NCBI RefSeq assembly: GCF_002812485.1
Contig: NZ_CP025003.1
Coordinates: forward strand, 1,798,001-1,862,000
Direction of reading: 5' to 3'
From: Dickeya fangzhongdai
Lineage (GTDB): Bacteria > Pseudomonadota > Gammaproteobacteria > Enterobacterales > Enterobacteriaceae
Length of the DNA: 64,000 nucleotides
Part shown: positions 44,126 to 52,447 of the stretch, in pieces
How positions within the stretch are numbered: the first letter of the stretch is position 1
How the letters are laid out: each line of letters starts with the position of its first letter
The notes under the pieces: model-generated
The model's database searches: none
Told to the model about the DNA's origin: nothing
What the model saw: only the letters and a program-made list of their open reading frames with translations
Program-made: the position numbers and the translations under genes

Positions 44126-44203
44126 TTCCCTCATCGAAAGCGGCGACAGAAACGGTTATGAGGCGAGGTGGAATGTCCGTGAGTTCATTTTTTAATCATA
44201 AAG

Positions 44204-44221
44204 CTGTCATCAGGTATTCAT
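44204..44221 (+). promoter_or_regulatory. Candidate Pho box upstream of phnC
   Basis: CTGTCAT-CAGG-TATTCAT: the first half is a perfect PhoB repeat, the second keeps TCAT. It lies 40 bp before phnC. This fits phosphate-starvation control of the transporter. Confidence 0.55.
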
Positions 44222-44261
44222 CTGCGCTGCGCTTAATAACGTCCATATTGTTGACTAAACG

Positions 44262-45134
44262 ATGACGAAACTCATGGCACAGGCACTGTTGGCATCCGAA
44301 AGCGCTACTCCACTGCGCGCACATCATTTCCAGACGCAACCGCAGCAGACCATTCTGTCGGTGCGTCAGCTGTGTAAGGCCTATTCCGGTCAGCAGAAAC
44401 GGGTGCTGGAGAACCTCAGTTTTGATTTGCACGCCGGCGAGATGGTGGCGGTGATTGGCCGTTCCGGCGCCGGTAAGTCCACCTTGTTGCACGTGATGAA
44501 CGGCACTATTCCGGCCAGCGAAGGGCAAATCCTGCGCTATCCTGCCCAGCACGATGGCGGGCAGGGCGACACGCAGGACATTCTGCGTTTCAGCAGCCGG
44601 CAGATGCGCCAGTGGCGCAGCGAATGCGGCATGATCTTTCAGGATTTTTGTCTGGTGCCGCGGTTGGATGTGCTGACCAACGTACTGCTGGGCCGCCTGA
44701 GCCGGACCTCCACCCTGAAGTCGTTCTTCAAACTGTTTTCCGATGAGGATCGTGCGCACGCCATTGGGCTGCTGCAATGGATGAACCTGTTGCCGCAGGC
44801 GTTGCAGCGGGCGGAAAACCTGTCCGGCGGCCAGATGCAGCGCGTCGCTATCTGCCGCGCGCTGATGCAGAACCCCAAAATCCTGCTGGCCGACGAGCCG
44901 GTGGCGTCGCTCGACCCGAAAAACACCCGCCGCATCATGGACGTGTTGCGACAGGTGAGTGACAACGGTATCACCGTGGTGGTGAACCTGCACTCGGTCG
45001 AGCTGGTGAAAGAATACTGTACCCGGGCCATAGGCATCGCTCAGGGCCGCATTCTGTTTGACGGCCCGCCGTCAGAACTGACCGACAGCCTGCTGCGTAC
45101 CCTGTACGGCGACGATCTGCAGCCGGTGCATTAA
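44262..45134 (+). CDS. phnC: Phosphonate ABC transporter ATPase PhnC
   Basis: A 290-residue ABC ATPase for phosphonate/phosphite/phosphate-ester import. Walker [12 protein letters not shown] (near residue 72), [20 protein letters not shown] as Q-loop with the PhnC-type VPRLDVL-NVL-G, signature [15 protein letters not shown], Walker [14 protein letters not shown], and H-loop [13 protein letters not shown]. About 25 residues longer than E. coli PhnC at the N-terminus; MAQAL (44274) is an alternative start. It is first of a plus-strand phnC-D-E1-E2 unit that lies downstream of phnF-P, the reverse of the E. coli order. A Pho box candidate is just upstream. Confidence 0.93.
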   Translation: MTKLMAQALLASESATPLRAHHFQTQPQQTILSVRQLCKAYSGQQKRVLENLSFDLHAGEMVAVIGRSGAGKSTLLHVMNGTIPASEGQILRYPAQHDGGQGDTQDILRFSSRQMRQWRSECGMIFQDFCLVPRLDVLTNVLLGRLSRTSTLKSFFKLFSDEDRAHAIGLLQWMNLLPQALQRAENLSGGQMQRVAICRALMQNPKILLADEPVASLDPKNTRRIMDVLRQVSDNGITVVVNLHSVELVKEYCTRAIGIAQGRILFDGPPSELTDSLLRTLYGDDLQPVH

Positions 45135-45247
45135 TTCATTAATTCCCTTTTTGGCACTGCCCGCGTCTCGGTGGTTTTAACGCGGACGCAGGATTTTTCG
45201 ACATCACATCGCTACACCTTGGCATAACGACAACATAGGCAAAACTG

Positions 45248-46180
45248 ATGAAAAAAACCTTCACGTTGACCACCTTGCTGGCCGGTGCGGTAGTGTCCGC
45301 CAGCGTATTCGCCGCGGAAACACCGAAAACGCTGAATCTGGGCATCCTGGGCGGTCAGAACGCGACTCAGCAGATCGGCGATAACCAGTGCGTTAAACAG
45401 TTTCTCGATAAAGAGCTGAATGTCGATACCCAATTGCGCAACTCATCCGACTATGCCGGGGTTATTCAGGGGCTGTTGGGCAAGAAGATTGATCTGGTGT
45501 TGAGCATGTCGCCGTCGTCGTATGCGTCGGTCTACATCAAGGACCCCAACGCGGTGGATGTCGTCGGTATCGCGGTGGACGACGTCGACCAGTCGCGCGG
45601 CTATCACTCGGTGGTGATCGTTAAGGCCGACAGCCCGTACCAGAAGCTGGAAGATCTGAAAGGTAAGGCGGTCGGTTTCGCCGACCCGGATTCCACCTCC
45701 GGCTACCTGATTCCCAATCAGGCGTTTAAAGAGAAATTCGGCGGCAGCACCGATAACAAGTACAACAATTTCTTCTCCAGCGTCACCTTCTCCGGCGGGC
45801 ATGAGCAGGACATCCTCGGCGTACTGAACGGCCAGTTTGACGGCGCGGTGACCTGGGCGTCGATGATTGGCGACTACAACACCGGCTACACCAGCGGCGC
45901 GTTCGGCCGTCTGATTCGCATGGACCACCCGGATCTGATGAAACAGATTCGCATCATCTGGCAATCGCCGCTGATCCCGAACGGCCCGATTCTGGTGAGC
46001 AACGCGTTGCCGGCCGACTTCAAAGCCAAACTGATTACCGCGGTGAACAAGCTGGATAAAGAAGATCATACCTGTTTCATCAAGGCGATGGGCGGCAAAC
46101 AGCACATCGGCCCGGCCAGCGTGGACGATTACAAAACCATTATCGCCATGAAGCGTGAATTGACCAAAGGCAACCGCTGA
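45248..46180 (+). CDS. phnD: Phosphonate-binding periplasmic protein PhnD
   Basis: A 310-residue secreted binding protein. A signal peptide, MKKTFTLTTLLAGAVVSASV with FAAE cleavage, precedes the mature PhnD fold: LNLGILGGQNATQQIGDNQC, VIQGLLGKKIDLVLSMSPSS, DPDSTSGYLIPNQAF (a very conserved ligand-contacting motif) and VLNGQFDGAVTWASM. It captures phosphonates in the periplasm and hands them to PhnE. It lies 113 bp after phnC. Substrate range cannot be read; related proteins differ in preference for 2-aminoethylphosphonate, methylphosphonate or phosphite. Confidence 0.95.
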   Translation: MKKTFTLTTLLAGAVVSASVFAAETPKTLNLGILGGQNATQQIGDNQCVKQFLDKELNVDTQLRNSSDYAGVIQGLLGKKIDLVLSMSPSSYASVYIKDPNAVDVVGIAVDDVDQSRGYHSVVIVKADSPYQKLEDLKGKAVGFADPDSTSGYLIPNQAFKEKFGGSTDNKYNNFFSSVTFSGGHEQDILGVLNGQFDGAVTWASMIGDYNTGYTSGAFGRLIRMDHPDLMKQIRIIWQSPLIPNGPILVSNALPADFKAKLITAVNKLDKEDHTCFIKAMGGKQHIGPASVDDYKTIIAMKRELTKGNR

Positions 46181-46335
46181 GGGTGGCGCGCCGGGTCGTC
46201 AGGCTCGGCGTTTTCCCGACCGGCGGTGCGCAACGGCGCAACATTGACGGACTGCGGCACAGGCAGGATGCCTATTTTTTCACACTGTTGCGGTTCCAAA
46301 CCCATCATCGCTTTTCCACCATTCAGACCAAACTC

Positions 46336-47202
46336 ATGCTGAACCCTGATTTTGAACGCTATTACCAGCGGATACGCACACGGCAGAAGCGCGAGTCGCT
46401 GATATGGACACTGGTGCTGGTCGTGCTGTACATCGGCGCGGGCGCGTTGTCCGAATTCAATCTGCATACCCTGTGGACGTCGTTTCCCCACTTTTTTGAC
46501 TACCTGATCGAGACGCTGCCGGTGCTGCACTGGCCGCTGCTGTTCGCCGACGGTCATACCGAAGGCTCGCTGGCCTACTGGGGATACCGCCTCAATATCC
46601 AGTTGCCGTTGATCTGGGAGACGCTCAACCTGGCGCTGGCGGCGACGCTGCTGTCGGTGGCGGCGTCGGTGGTGCTGGGGTTTCTGGCGGCCAACAATAC
46701 GCAAAGCCCGCCGGGCGTGCGTTTTACTCTCCGTGCGTTGCTGGCGTTTCTGCGCACCATGCCGGAGCTGGCATGGGCGGTGATGTTCGTGATGGCATTC
46801 GGTATCGGCGTTATTCCCGGCTTTCTGGCGCTGGCGCTGCATACCGTCGGTTGCCTGACCAAGCTGTTTTATGAAGCGATTGAAAGCGCCTCGGAACGGC
46901 CGGTGCGCGGGCTGGCCGCCTGTGGCGCCAGCGTGTTGCAGCGTATGCGTTTTGGGCTGTGGCCGCAGGTCAAACCGATCGTGCTGTCCTACAGTTTTAT
47001 GCGGCTGGAAATTAACTTCCGTCAGTCCACCATTCTTGGGCTGGTGGGCGCCGGGGGCATCGGTCAGGAACTGATGACCAATATCAAGCTGGACCGCTAC
47101 GATCAGGTCAGCATGACCATGCTGCTGATCATCGTGGTGGTCTCGATTCTGGATGCGCTGTCCGGGCGGTTGCGGCGGCAAGTGGTGGAGGGCGGCAAAT
47201 GA
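46336..47202 (+). CDS. phnE: Phosphonate ABC transporter permease PhnE1
   Basis: A 288-residue inner-membrane permease. The N-terminal cytoplasmic segment MLNPDFERYYQRIRTRQKRE precedes five or six hydrophobic helices; the permease core includes AFLRTMPELAWAVMFVMAFG, and the coupling region has EAIESASERPVRGLAACGAS and INFRQSTILGLVGAGGIGQE, hallmarks of PhnE. The ATG at 46336 was chosen because the frame upstream of it (46183 on) encodes a non-hydrophobic, unconserved stretch. It overlaps phnE2 by 4 nt (ATGA). Two phnE genes in tandem imply a heterodimeric membrane channel. Confidence 0.92.
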   Translation: MLNPDFERYYQRIRTRQKRESLIWTLVLVVLYIGAGALSEFNLHTLWTSFPHFFDYLIETLPVLHWPLLFADGHTEGSLAYWGYRLNIQLPLIWETLNLALAATLLSVAASVVLGFLAANNTQSPPGVRFTLRALLAFLRTMPELAWAVMFVMAFGIGVIPGFLALALHTVGCLTKLFYEAIESASERPVRGLAACGASVLQRMRFGLWPQVKPIVLSYSFMRLEINFRQSTILGLVGAGGIGQELMTNIKLDRYDQVSMTMLLIIVVVSILDALSGRLRRQVVEGGK

Positions 47203-48095
47203 ACATGACCCCGTTGACGCCGGCGGACATCGCCGCGATGAAACAACAGCACCCGGCGCTGTTCAGCCAGCAACGCCGCTACTTGCGGCGCGTCGGGCTG
47301 ATGGCGGCGGCCGTGCTGCTTTACTATCTGGCGTTTCTGACGTTTTTCGGCATCAGCGCCGAACAGTGGCTGCGCGGCTTCAGCGAGCTGGGGCGCTATT
47401 TTGTGCGTATGTTCGTGTGGCATGACTTTCTCGACTGGCCGTTCGGTTACTACCTGTCGCAGGTATTCATCACCATCGCCATCGTGTTCGCCGGTACCCT
47501 GACCGCTACGATAGTGGCGCTGCCGTTGTCGTTCCTGGCGGCTCGCAACGTGATGCACGAACCGATGTTGCGGCCGGTGGCGTTGCTGGTGCGTCGTTTG
47601 CTGGATATCTTGCGCGGCATCGACATGGCGATCTGGGGGCTGATTTTCGTGCGGGCGGTGGGCATGGGGCCGTTGTCCGGCGCGCTGGCGATCCTGATGC
47701 AGGACGCCGGTCTGCTCGGCAAGCTGTACGCGGAGGGGCATGAAGCGGTAGAACGTTCACCCAGCCGCGGACTTGGCGCGGTCGGCGCCAACAGCCTGCA
47801 AAAACACCGTTTCGGCATCTTCACCCAATCGTTTCCCACTTTTCTGGCGCTAAGCCTGTATCAGATGGAGTCCAACGTGCGGTCGGCGGCGGTGCTGGGG
47901 TTTGTCGGCGCCGGCGGCGTCGGGTTGGTGTACGCCGAAAACATGCGACTGTGGAACTGGGATGTGGTGATGTTCATCACCCTGATTCTGGTGGCGGTGG
48001 TGATGCTGATGGATGTCTTGTCCGCGCATTTGCGCCGGCGCTACATCATCGGCAAGCCGTTGCCGCTGTTTGAGTCGGAGACATCAGCGCGCTAA
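47199..48095 (+). CDS. phnE: Phosphonate ABC transporter permease PhnE2
   Basis: A 298-residue second PhnE-type permease. After LFSQQRRYLRRVGLMAAAVL come helices with the motif LDILRGIDMAIWGLIFVRAV in place of the LRT(M/I)PE-WA of PhnE1, then EAVERSPSRGLGAVGANSLQ and MESNVRSAAVLGFVGAGGVG in the coupling region. It is paralogous to PhnE1 (46336-47202) and coupled to it by a 4-nt overlap. It ends the phnCDEE unit, followed by a terminator. Together with PhnC and PhnD it should import phosphonates for the C-P lyase encoded at 34-42 kb. Confidence 0.93.
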   Translation: MNMTPLTPADIAAMKQQHPALFSQQRRYLRRVGLMAAAVLLYYLAFLTFFGISAEQWLRGFSELGRYFVRMFVWHDFLDWPFGYYLSQVFITIAIVFAGTLTATIVALPLSFLAARNVMHEPMLRPVALLVRRLLDILRGIDMAIWGLIFVRAVGMGPLSGALAILMQDAGLLGKLYAEGHEAVERSPSRGLGAVGANSLQKHRFGIFTQSFPTFLALSLYQMESNVRSAAVLGFVGAGGVGLVYAENMRLWNWDVVMFITLILVAVVMLMDVLSAHLRRRYIIGKPLPLFESETSAR

Positions 48096-48144
48096 GCCGC
48101 TTTTTTGTTTCTCAACAGCGTTTGCCAAAAAGCGTTTATCAGCG

Positions 48145-48175
48145 AACCGGTTTGTCGAGGCGAAAACCGGTTTTT
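48145..48175 (+). terminator. Rho-independent terminator after phnE2
   Basis: AACCGGTTT pairs with AAACCGGTT across a 10-nt loop and continues into TTT. It lies 50 bp past the phnE2 stop. The remaining sequence up to the Fur box (about 310 bp) is AT-rich with no gene seen. Confidence 0.75.
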
Positions 48176-48486
48176 ATCGCTGGCCGCCCCGTCTAATGCC
48201 GGATAGCGACGGATTCCGTCTGTTCCATGCCAAATCGCCGCCATTGGCAGCATATTTCCGCTGGAATTGCCTCTCGGCAAAATGCAGATTTTATTTAGCG
48301 CATATTTTGTGATTTGCGTCACAAAATCGTTTTTTCATCTTACCGGCGATTCCCCCGTTTTTAGGCGATAGCGTGTTGCCAAAACCCTCGCGCTGTATGC
48401 ATTTAGTGAATATAGCGTCATTAATTGTAAGGATTTGGTTATGAAAACTGTCATTTAAATAACACTTGAGCGTCATTATTGTTAAT

Positions 48487-48505
48487 GATAATTGTTGTCA
48501 TTATC
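48487..48505 (+). promoter_or_regulatory. Fur box upstream of acsF
   Basis: GATAATTGTTGTCATTATC: both outer GATAAT/ATTATC hexamers match the 19-bp Fur consensus exactly. It lies 22 bp before the acsF ATG, well placed to block transcription of the achromobactin genes when iron is plentiful. Confidence 0.85.
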
Positions 48506-48527
48506 AATATCACAGGGGGTGAAGACG

Positions 48528-49907
48528 ATGTCAGAGACACAGTTTGCGGTTACGGATCATGTGCAGAGAACCAATGCAGATTATCTGGAGCGACAGGGAT
48601 GGTTTGAGTCGAATGTTCGAAGTTATCCGCGCAAACTGCCGCTGGTGATCCAGAAAGCGCAAGGCGTGTGGGTGACGGATGTAGACGGCAATCCGTATCT
48701 GGACTGTCTGGCGGGTGCCGGTACGCTGGCGCTGGGGCATAACCACCCTGAAGTGGTGGCCAGCATCCAGCAATTTCTGGCGTCGGGCCTGCCGATGCAT
48801 ACGCTGGATCTCACCACGCCGCTGAAAGACGCCTTCTGCGAAACCCTGCTGGCGCAGCTGCCCGGCGGCGAAAACCAGTACTGCCTGCAATTCTGCGGCC
48901 CCTCGGGAGCGGATGCGGTTGAGGCCGCATTAAAACTGGCGAAAACCTATACCGGCCGCGGCGGCATCATCAGCTTCTCCGGCGGCTACCACGGCATGAC
49001 GCACGGCGCGCTGGCCGTCACCGGCAATACCGGTCCCAAGGATGCGGTGCAGAATCTGATGCCCGGCGTCCAGTTCCTGCCTTACCCCCATGAATACCGC
49101 TGCCCGCTGGGGATTGGCGGTGAGGCGGGCGTACAGGCGTTGAGTCACTATTTCACCACGTTTATCGAGGATGTCGAGCGCGGCATGTCGTTGCCGGCCG
49201 CCGTCATTGTCGAAGCGGTGCAGGGCGAGGGCGGCGTCAACCCGGCGCCGGCCAGCTGGCTGCAAACGCTGCGCGAGGTGACCCGCCGTCACGGCATTCT
49301 GCTGATTGTGGATGAAGTGCAGGCCGGATTCGCCCGTACCGGCACGCTGTTCGCCTTCGAACAAGCCGGCATCGAGCCGGACATCATCGTGATGTCGAAA
49401 GCGGTGGGCGGCGGCTTGCCGATGGCGGTGCTGGGCATTCGCCGCGAGTTCGATGTCTGGAAACCGGGTACCCATACCGGCACGTTCCGCGGTAACCAGA
49501 TGGCGATGGCCACCGGCAAAACCACCATCGAGATTCTGCTGCGCGACAAGCTGGCGGCGCAGGCGACTGCCCGCGGCGACTGGCTGAAGCAGCAGTTTAC
49601 CCAGTTACAGACGCGTTTCCCCTGCCTGGGACAGGTACGCGGCCGCGGCCTGATGCTGGGAATTGAAGTCGTGGATGAGCGCCGGCCAACGCTGGCGGGC
49701 GGCTGTTATCCGCTGGATGCCGAACTGGCGGTCGCGATTCAACAACACTGTTTCCGCCAGGGCTTGTTGCTGGAGCGGGGCGGACGACAGGGTAACGTGG
49801 TCAGGCTGCTGCCGCCGCTGATTATTACCGAGGAGCAGTGCCGCAGCGTAGTGGAGCGCTTCGAGCGCGCGTTGATCGAAGCCGTGGCGCAAGTCCGTCA
49901 TCCATAA
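48528..49907 (+). CDS. acsF: Diaminobutyrate-2-oxoglutarate aminotransferase AcsF (achromobactin)
   Basis: A 459-residue class III PLP aminotransferase. [20 protein letters not shown] near residue 60, [40 protein letters not shown] and the PLP lysine in [18 protein letters not shown] are visible. The family (DABA aminotransferase) makes L-2,4-diaminobutyrate from aspartate semialdehyde and glutamate, and 2,4-diaminobutyrate is a building block of achromobactin. GGGGGTGA before ATG 48528 fixes the start; the 12 extra residues of the longer frame overlap the Fur box. First gene of the cluster in the order known from Dickeya dadantii. Confidence 0.94.
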   Translation: MSETQFAVTDHVQRTNADYLERQGWFESNVRSYPRKLPLVIQKAQGVWVTDVDGNPYLDCLAGAGTLALGHNHPEVVASIQQFLASGLPMHTLDLTTPLKDAFCETLLAQLPGGENQYCLQFCGPSGADAVEAALKLAKTYTGRGGIISFSGGYHGMTHGALAVTGNTGPKDAVQNLMPGVQFLPYPHEYRCPLGIGGEAGVQALSHYFTTFIEDVERGMSLPAAVIVEAVQGEGGVNPAPASWLQTLREVTRRHGILLIVDEVQAGFARTGTLFAFEQAGIEPDIIVMSKAVGGGLPMAVLGIRREFDVWKPGTHTGTFRGNQMAMATGKTTIEILLRDKLAAQATARGDWLKQQFTQLQTRFPCLGQVRGRGLMLGIEVVDERRPTLAGGCYPLDAELAVAIQQHCFRQGLLLERGGRQGNVVRLLPPLIITEEQCRSVVERFERALIEAVAQVRHP

Positions 49908-49923
49908 TGCCAGAGGTAAGTAT

Positions 49924-50082
49924 ATGGTCCGTAATGATAATGACGACGAGATAATAAAAAGAAAACGTAACCGGCGTTATTACGGATATAGCCTGAGGCT
50001 AAACAATAATATTAACGACGTATGCTGGCGGAACCGCCAGCGTTTATTTACTGGGAAGATAATAATGAGGTTGAATGAATGA
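49924..50082 (+). CDS. Possible 52-residue leader ORF coupled to acr
   Basis: A frame between acsF and acr: MVRNDNDDEIIKRKRNRRYY then GYSLRLNNNINDVCWRNRQR, ending MRLNE. AGAGGT lies upstream of its ATG, and its stop overlaps the acr start as ATGA. It is very rich in Asn, Arg and acidic residues. It may be a real small protein, a regulatory leader, or chance: the same stretch also serves as the acr leader and holds a hairpin. Confidence 0.3.
   Translation: MVRNDNDDEIIKRKRNRRYYGYSLRLNNNINDVCWRNRQRLFTGKIIMRLNE
50024..50041 (+). promoter_or_regulatory. Perfect 8-bp intercistronic hairpin before acr
   Basis: GCTGGCGG-AA-CCGCCAGC, 38 bp upstream of the acr ATG. Without a T tract it is more likely an mRNA-stabilising or processing element between acsF and acr than a terminator. 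Confidence 0.6.
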
Positions 50083-52193
50083 AGGTTCGGGCATTATATG
50101 CGTTGACGCCATTATTTTTATTTGCACAGGCTAACGCAGCAGACAGCACAAACAAAAATGACAACGAAATGGTGGTGACGGCATCCCGAACGGATACCGA
50201 GAAAAAAGATTCACCTCAGGTCGTGACGATTATTACTAAAGAGCAGATCGAACAGCAGCGCCAAATTACCAGTGATTCTTCCCAGATATTAAGCAACTTA
50301 TTGCCGTCAATGGCGCCGAGCCGTCAGAAAATGAGCGGTAGCGGCGAGACCTTCCGCGGCCGCGCCCCGTTGATTCTGGTGGATGGTATTCCGCAATCCA
50401 ACCCGTTGCGTCCTACCGGGCGTGAAATGCACACCATCGATTTCGCGATGGTGGATCGCATCGAAGTGATTCACGGCGCCAGCGCCAGCAACGGCATCGG
50501 CGCGACCGGCGGGGTGATCAATATCATTACCCGCCGCCCGGAGCCAGGCTCGTTCAACCAGCACTTCAGCGTGGAAACCACCTCGCCGACGAAAGTCAGC
50601 TCGGACGCCATGAGCTACAAAACCACCTACGGGTTCAGTGGCCGTGAAGAGTATCTGGATTACCTGTTTTCAGTCAGTTACGAAGATCAGGGATTGTTCC
50701 TGGACGGGAAAGATCGTCCTATCGGGGTTGATAACACCCAGGGCGACCTGATGGATTCGCGCGCTTACGATGTGATGGCGAAAGTGGGCTACTGGCTGGA
50801 TAACGACCAGCGGATACAGTTCAGCCTTAACCGCTATCAGATCAAAGGCAAGATGAACTATTTAGGCGTCGCCGGCGACCGTAATAACGGCATCCCGACC
50901 ACCTCGATATCCGGGCGCCCGGTCGGCGATGCGCCGATGAACAGCGTCTGGACCACCAGCGCCACCTACGATAACTACAATCTGGCGGGCATGAAGCTGA
51001 ACTCGCTGGTGTATTACCAGAATTACGAGTCGCTGTTCGGCGCTGACAATTCCGCATCTTTCCAGGATATCCGCATTGCGCCGCTCAATCAGCTGTACGA
51101 TCAGTCGCGGGTGACCTCCAGCCGCTACGGCAGCAAAGTGGCGTTGACCAAGGATGATATCTGGGACGATTACCTGAAAGCGACGGTCGGGTTCGATACC
51201 CTGTTCGATACCGGCAAACAGGATTTCTGGCTGACCAAACGCCTGTACGCGCCGCAGATGGAATACACCGATCTGTCGCCGTTTATGCAGTTTGATATCC
51301 AGCCGATCGAGTCGCTGAAAATCACCACCGGGGTGCGCTACGAGTACGCGCGTCTGGATATCGACAGCTTCCGCACGGTGGCGGCCAGCACCGCGCGTGC
51401 GCCCAATAACAGCGTGGATGTTCAGGGCGGGCGCCTGAGTTTCAACAAGACGTTGTACAACGTCGGCGCGGTGTGGACCACGCCTTATCAGCCGCTGAGT
51501 CTGTTCGCCAACTACTCGCAGGGCTTCGGTATTCCGGACGTGGGCCGTACGTTGCGCGGCATTAAAACCGCCGGTCAGTCGGTCAGCATGCTGCCGCTGG
51601 AGCCGATTGTGACTGACAACGTTGAAACCGGCTTTCGCATTCAGAAGGACCCGGTGGAGTTTGAGCTGAGCTACTATCGCTCGACATCCAAGCTGGGCGA
51701 GCGCGTGGTGGATGTGAGCGGCACCTTCCAGAGCGAACGACAGAAAACCCGTATCGATGGCATCGAGACGTCGCTGGGTTACAAGGTGAATGACGATCAC
51801 CGTCTGAAACTCGGTTATTCCCATATTCAGGGCTGGTATGACAGCGATGGCAACGGCAGTCTGGACGGCAAGCTGGACGGGCTGAATATCCCGCCGGATC
51901 GCCTGACCGCCAGCTGGTCCGCCAACTGGACGCCACAATGGTCATCCTTTATTCAGGCTAATTATGCCTTTGACAGAATTATGGATAACCGTCAGCAGGA
52001 CTTTAACGGTTATCTGCTGGTGGATGCCGCCGTCGGTTATAAATTACCGAAAGGTAAAATTAATCTGGCGGTCTCCAATCTGTTCGACAAGGAGTACATC
52101 ACATATTACTCGCAAAGTGCGATTGTGAACTCCCTGCGTTATTTCTCCGGTCGGGGAAGAACCGTGACATTAGGATACAGCGTTGACTTCTGA
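50079..52193 (+). CDS. acr: TonB-dependent achromobactin receptor Acr
   Basis: A 704-residue outer-membrane siderophore receptor. Signal peptide MKVRALYALTPLFLFAQANA; TonB box-like EMVVTASRTDTEKKDS; plug domain with GETFRGRAPLILVDGIPQSN and GATGGVINIITRRP; then a ~550-residue beta-barrel rich in alternating aromatic segments, ending RGRTVTLGYSVDF with the C-terminal Phe needed for outer-membrane assembly. In D. dadantii the receptor gene acr lies between acsF and acsD, exactly as here. It imports ferric achromobactin into the periplasm for CbrA. GAGG 8 nt before the ATG is a good ribosome site. Expression should follow the Fur-controlled promoter upstream of acsF. Confidence 0.94.
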   Translation: MKVRALYALTPLFLFAQANAADSTNKNDNEMVVTASRTDTEKKDSPQVVTIITKEQIEQQRQITSDSSQILSNLLPSMAPSRQKMSGSGETFRGRAPLILVDGIPQSNPLRPTGREMHTIDFAMVDRIEVIHGASASNGIGATGGVINIITRRPEPGSFNQHFSVETTSPTKVSSDAMSYKTTYGFSGREEYLDYLFSVSYEDQGLFLDGKDRPIGVDNTQGDLMDSRAYDVMAKVGYWLDNDQRIQFSLNRYQIKGKMNYLGVAGDRNNGIPTTSISGRPVGDAPMNSVWTTSATYDNYNLAGMKLNSLVYYQNYESLFGADNSASFQDIRIAPLNQLYDQSRVTSSRYGSKVALTKDDIWDDYLKATVGFDTLFDTGKQDFWLTKRLYAPQMEYTDLSPFMQFDIQPIESLKITTGVRYEYARLDIDSFRTVAASTARAPNNSVDVQGGRLSFNKTLYNVGAVWTTPYQPLSLFANYSQGFGIPDVGRTLRGIKTAGQSVSMLPLEPIVTDNVETGFRIQKDPVEFELSYYRSTSKLGERVVDVSGTFQSERQKTRIDGIETSLGYKVNDDHRLKLGYSHIQGWYDSDGNGSLDGKLDGLNIPPDRLTASWSANWTPQWSSFIQANYAFDRIMDNRQQDFNGYLLVDAAVGYKLPKGKINLAVSNLFDKEYITYYSQSAIVNSLRYFSGRGRTVTLGYSVDF

Positions 52194-52265
52194 TAATAAC
52201 CCCGCCGTAAGGCGGGGCATTATTCAGTGATTTATTCAGGATATTTAACCTTCGCCACGAAATAA

Positions 52266-52410
52266 GAGCCTATCCCACTAGGCGTAATTGGCGCCGCCAG
52301 TTTGGACTCGGACAGCGCGGAGAAACCGGAGCGTACACGTAGTACGTGAGGATTTCGAGCACTGCCCAGGGCCAAAATGGCAAGTGAAATAGCCCTATTG
52401 GGATAGGCTC
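52266..52410. repeat. 145-bp MITE-like element with terminal inverted repeats, between acr and acsD
   Basis: The ends GAGCCTATCCCACTAGG and CCTATTGGGATAGGCTC are inverted copies with one mismatch in 17. The interior is non-coding and itself partly palindromic. The size and ends are those of a miniature inverted-repeat element; I believe similar sequences occur elsewhere in soft-rot enterobacteria, from memory only. Confidence 0.8.
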
Positions 52411-52447
52411 TACACCACCGGCCGATTGTTATTCTTACGGAGCAGAG

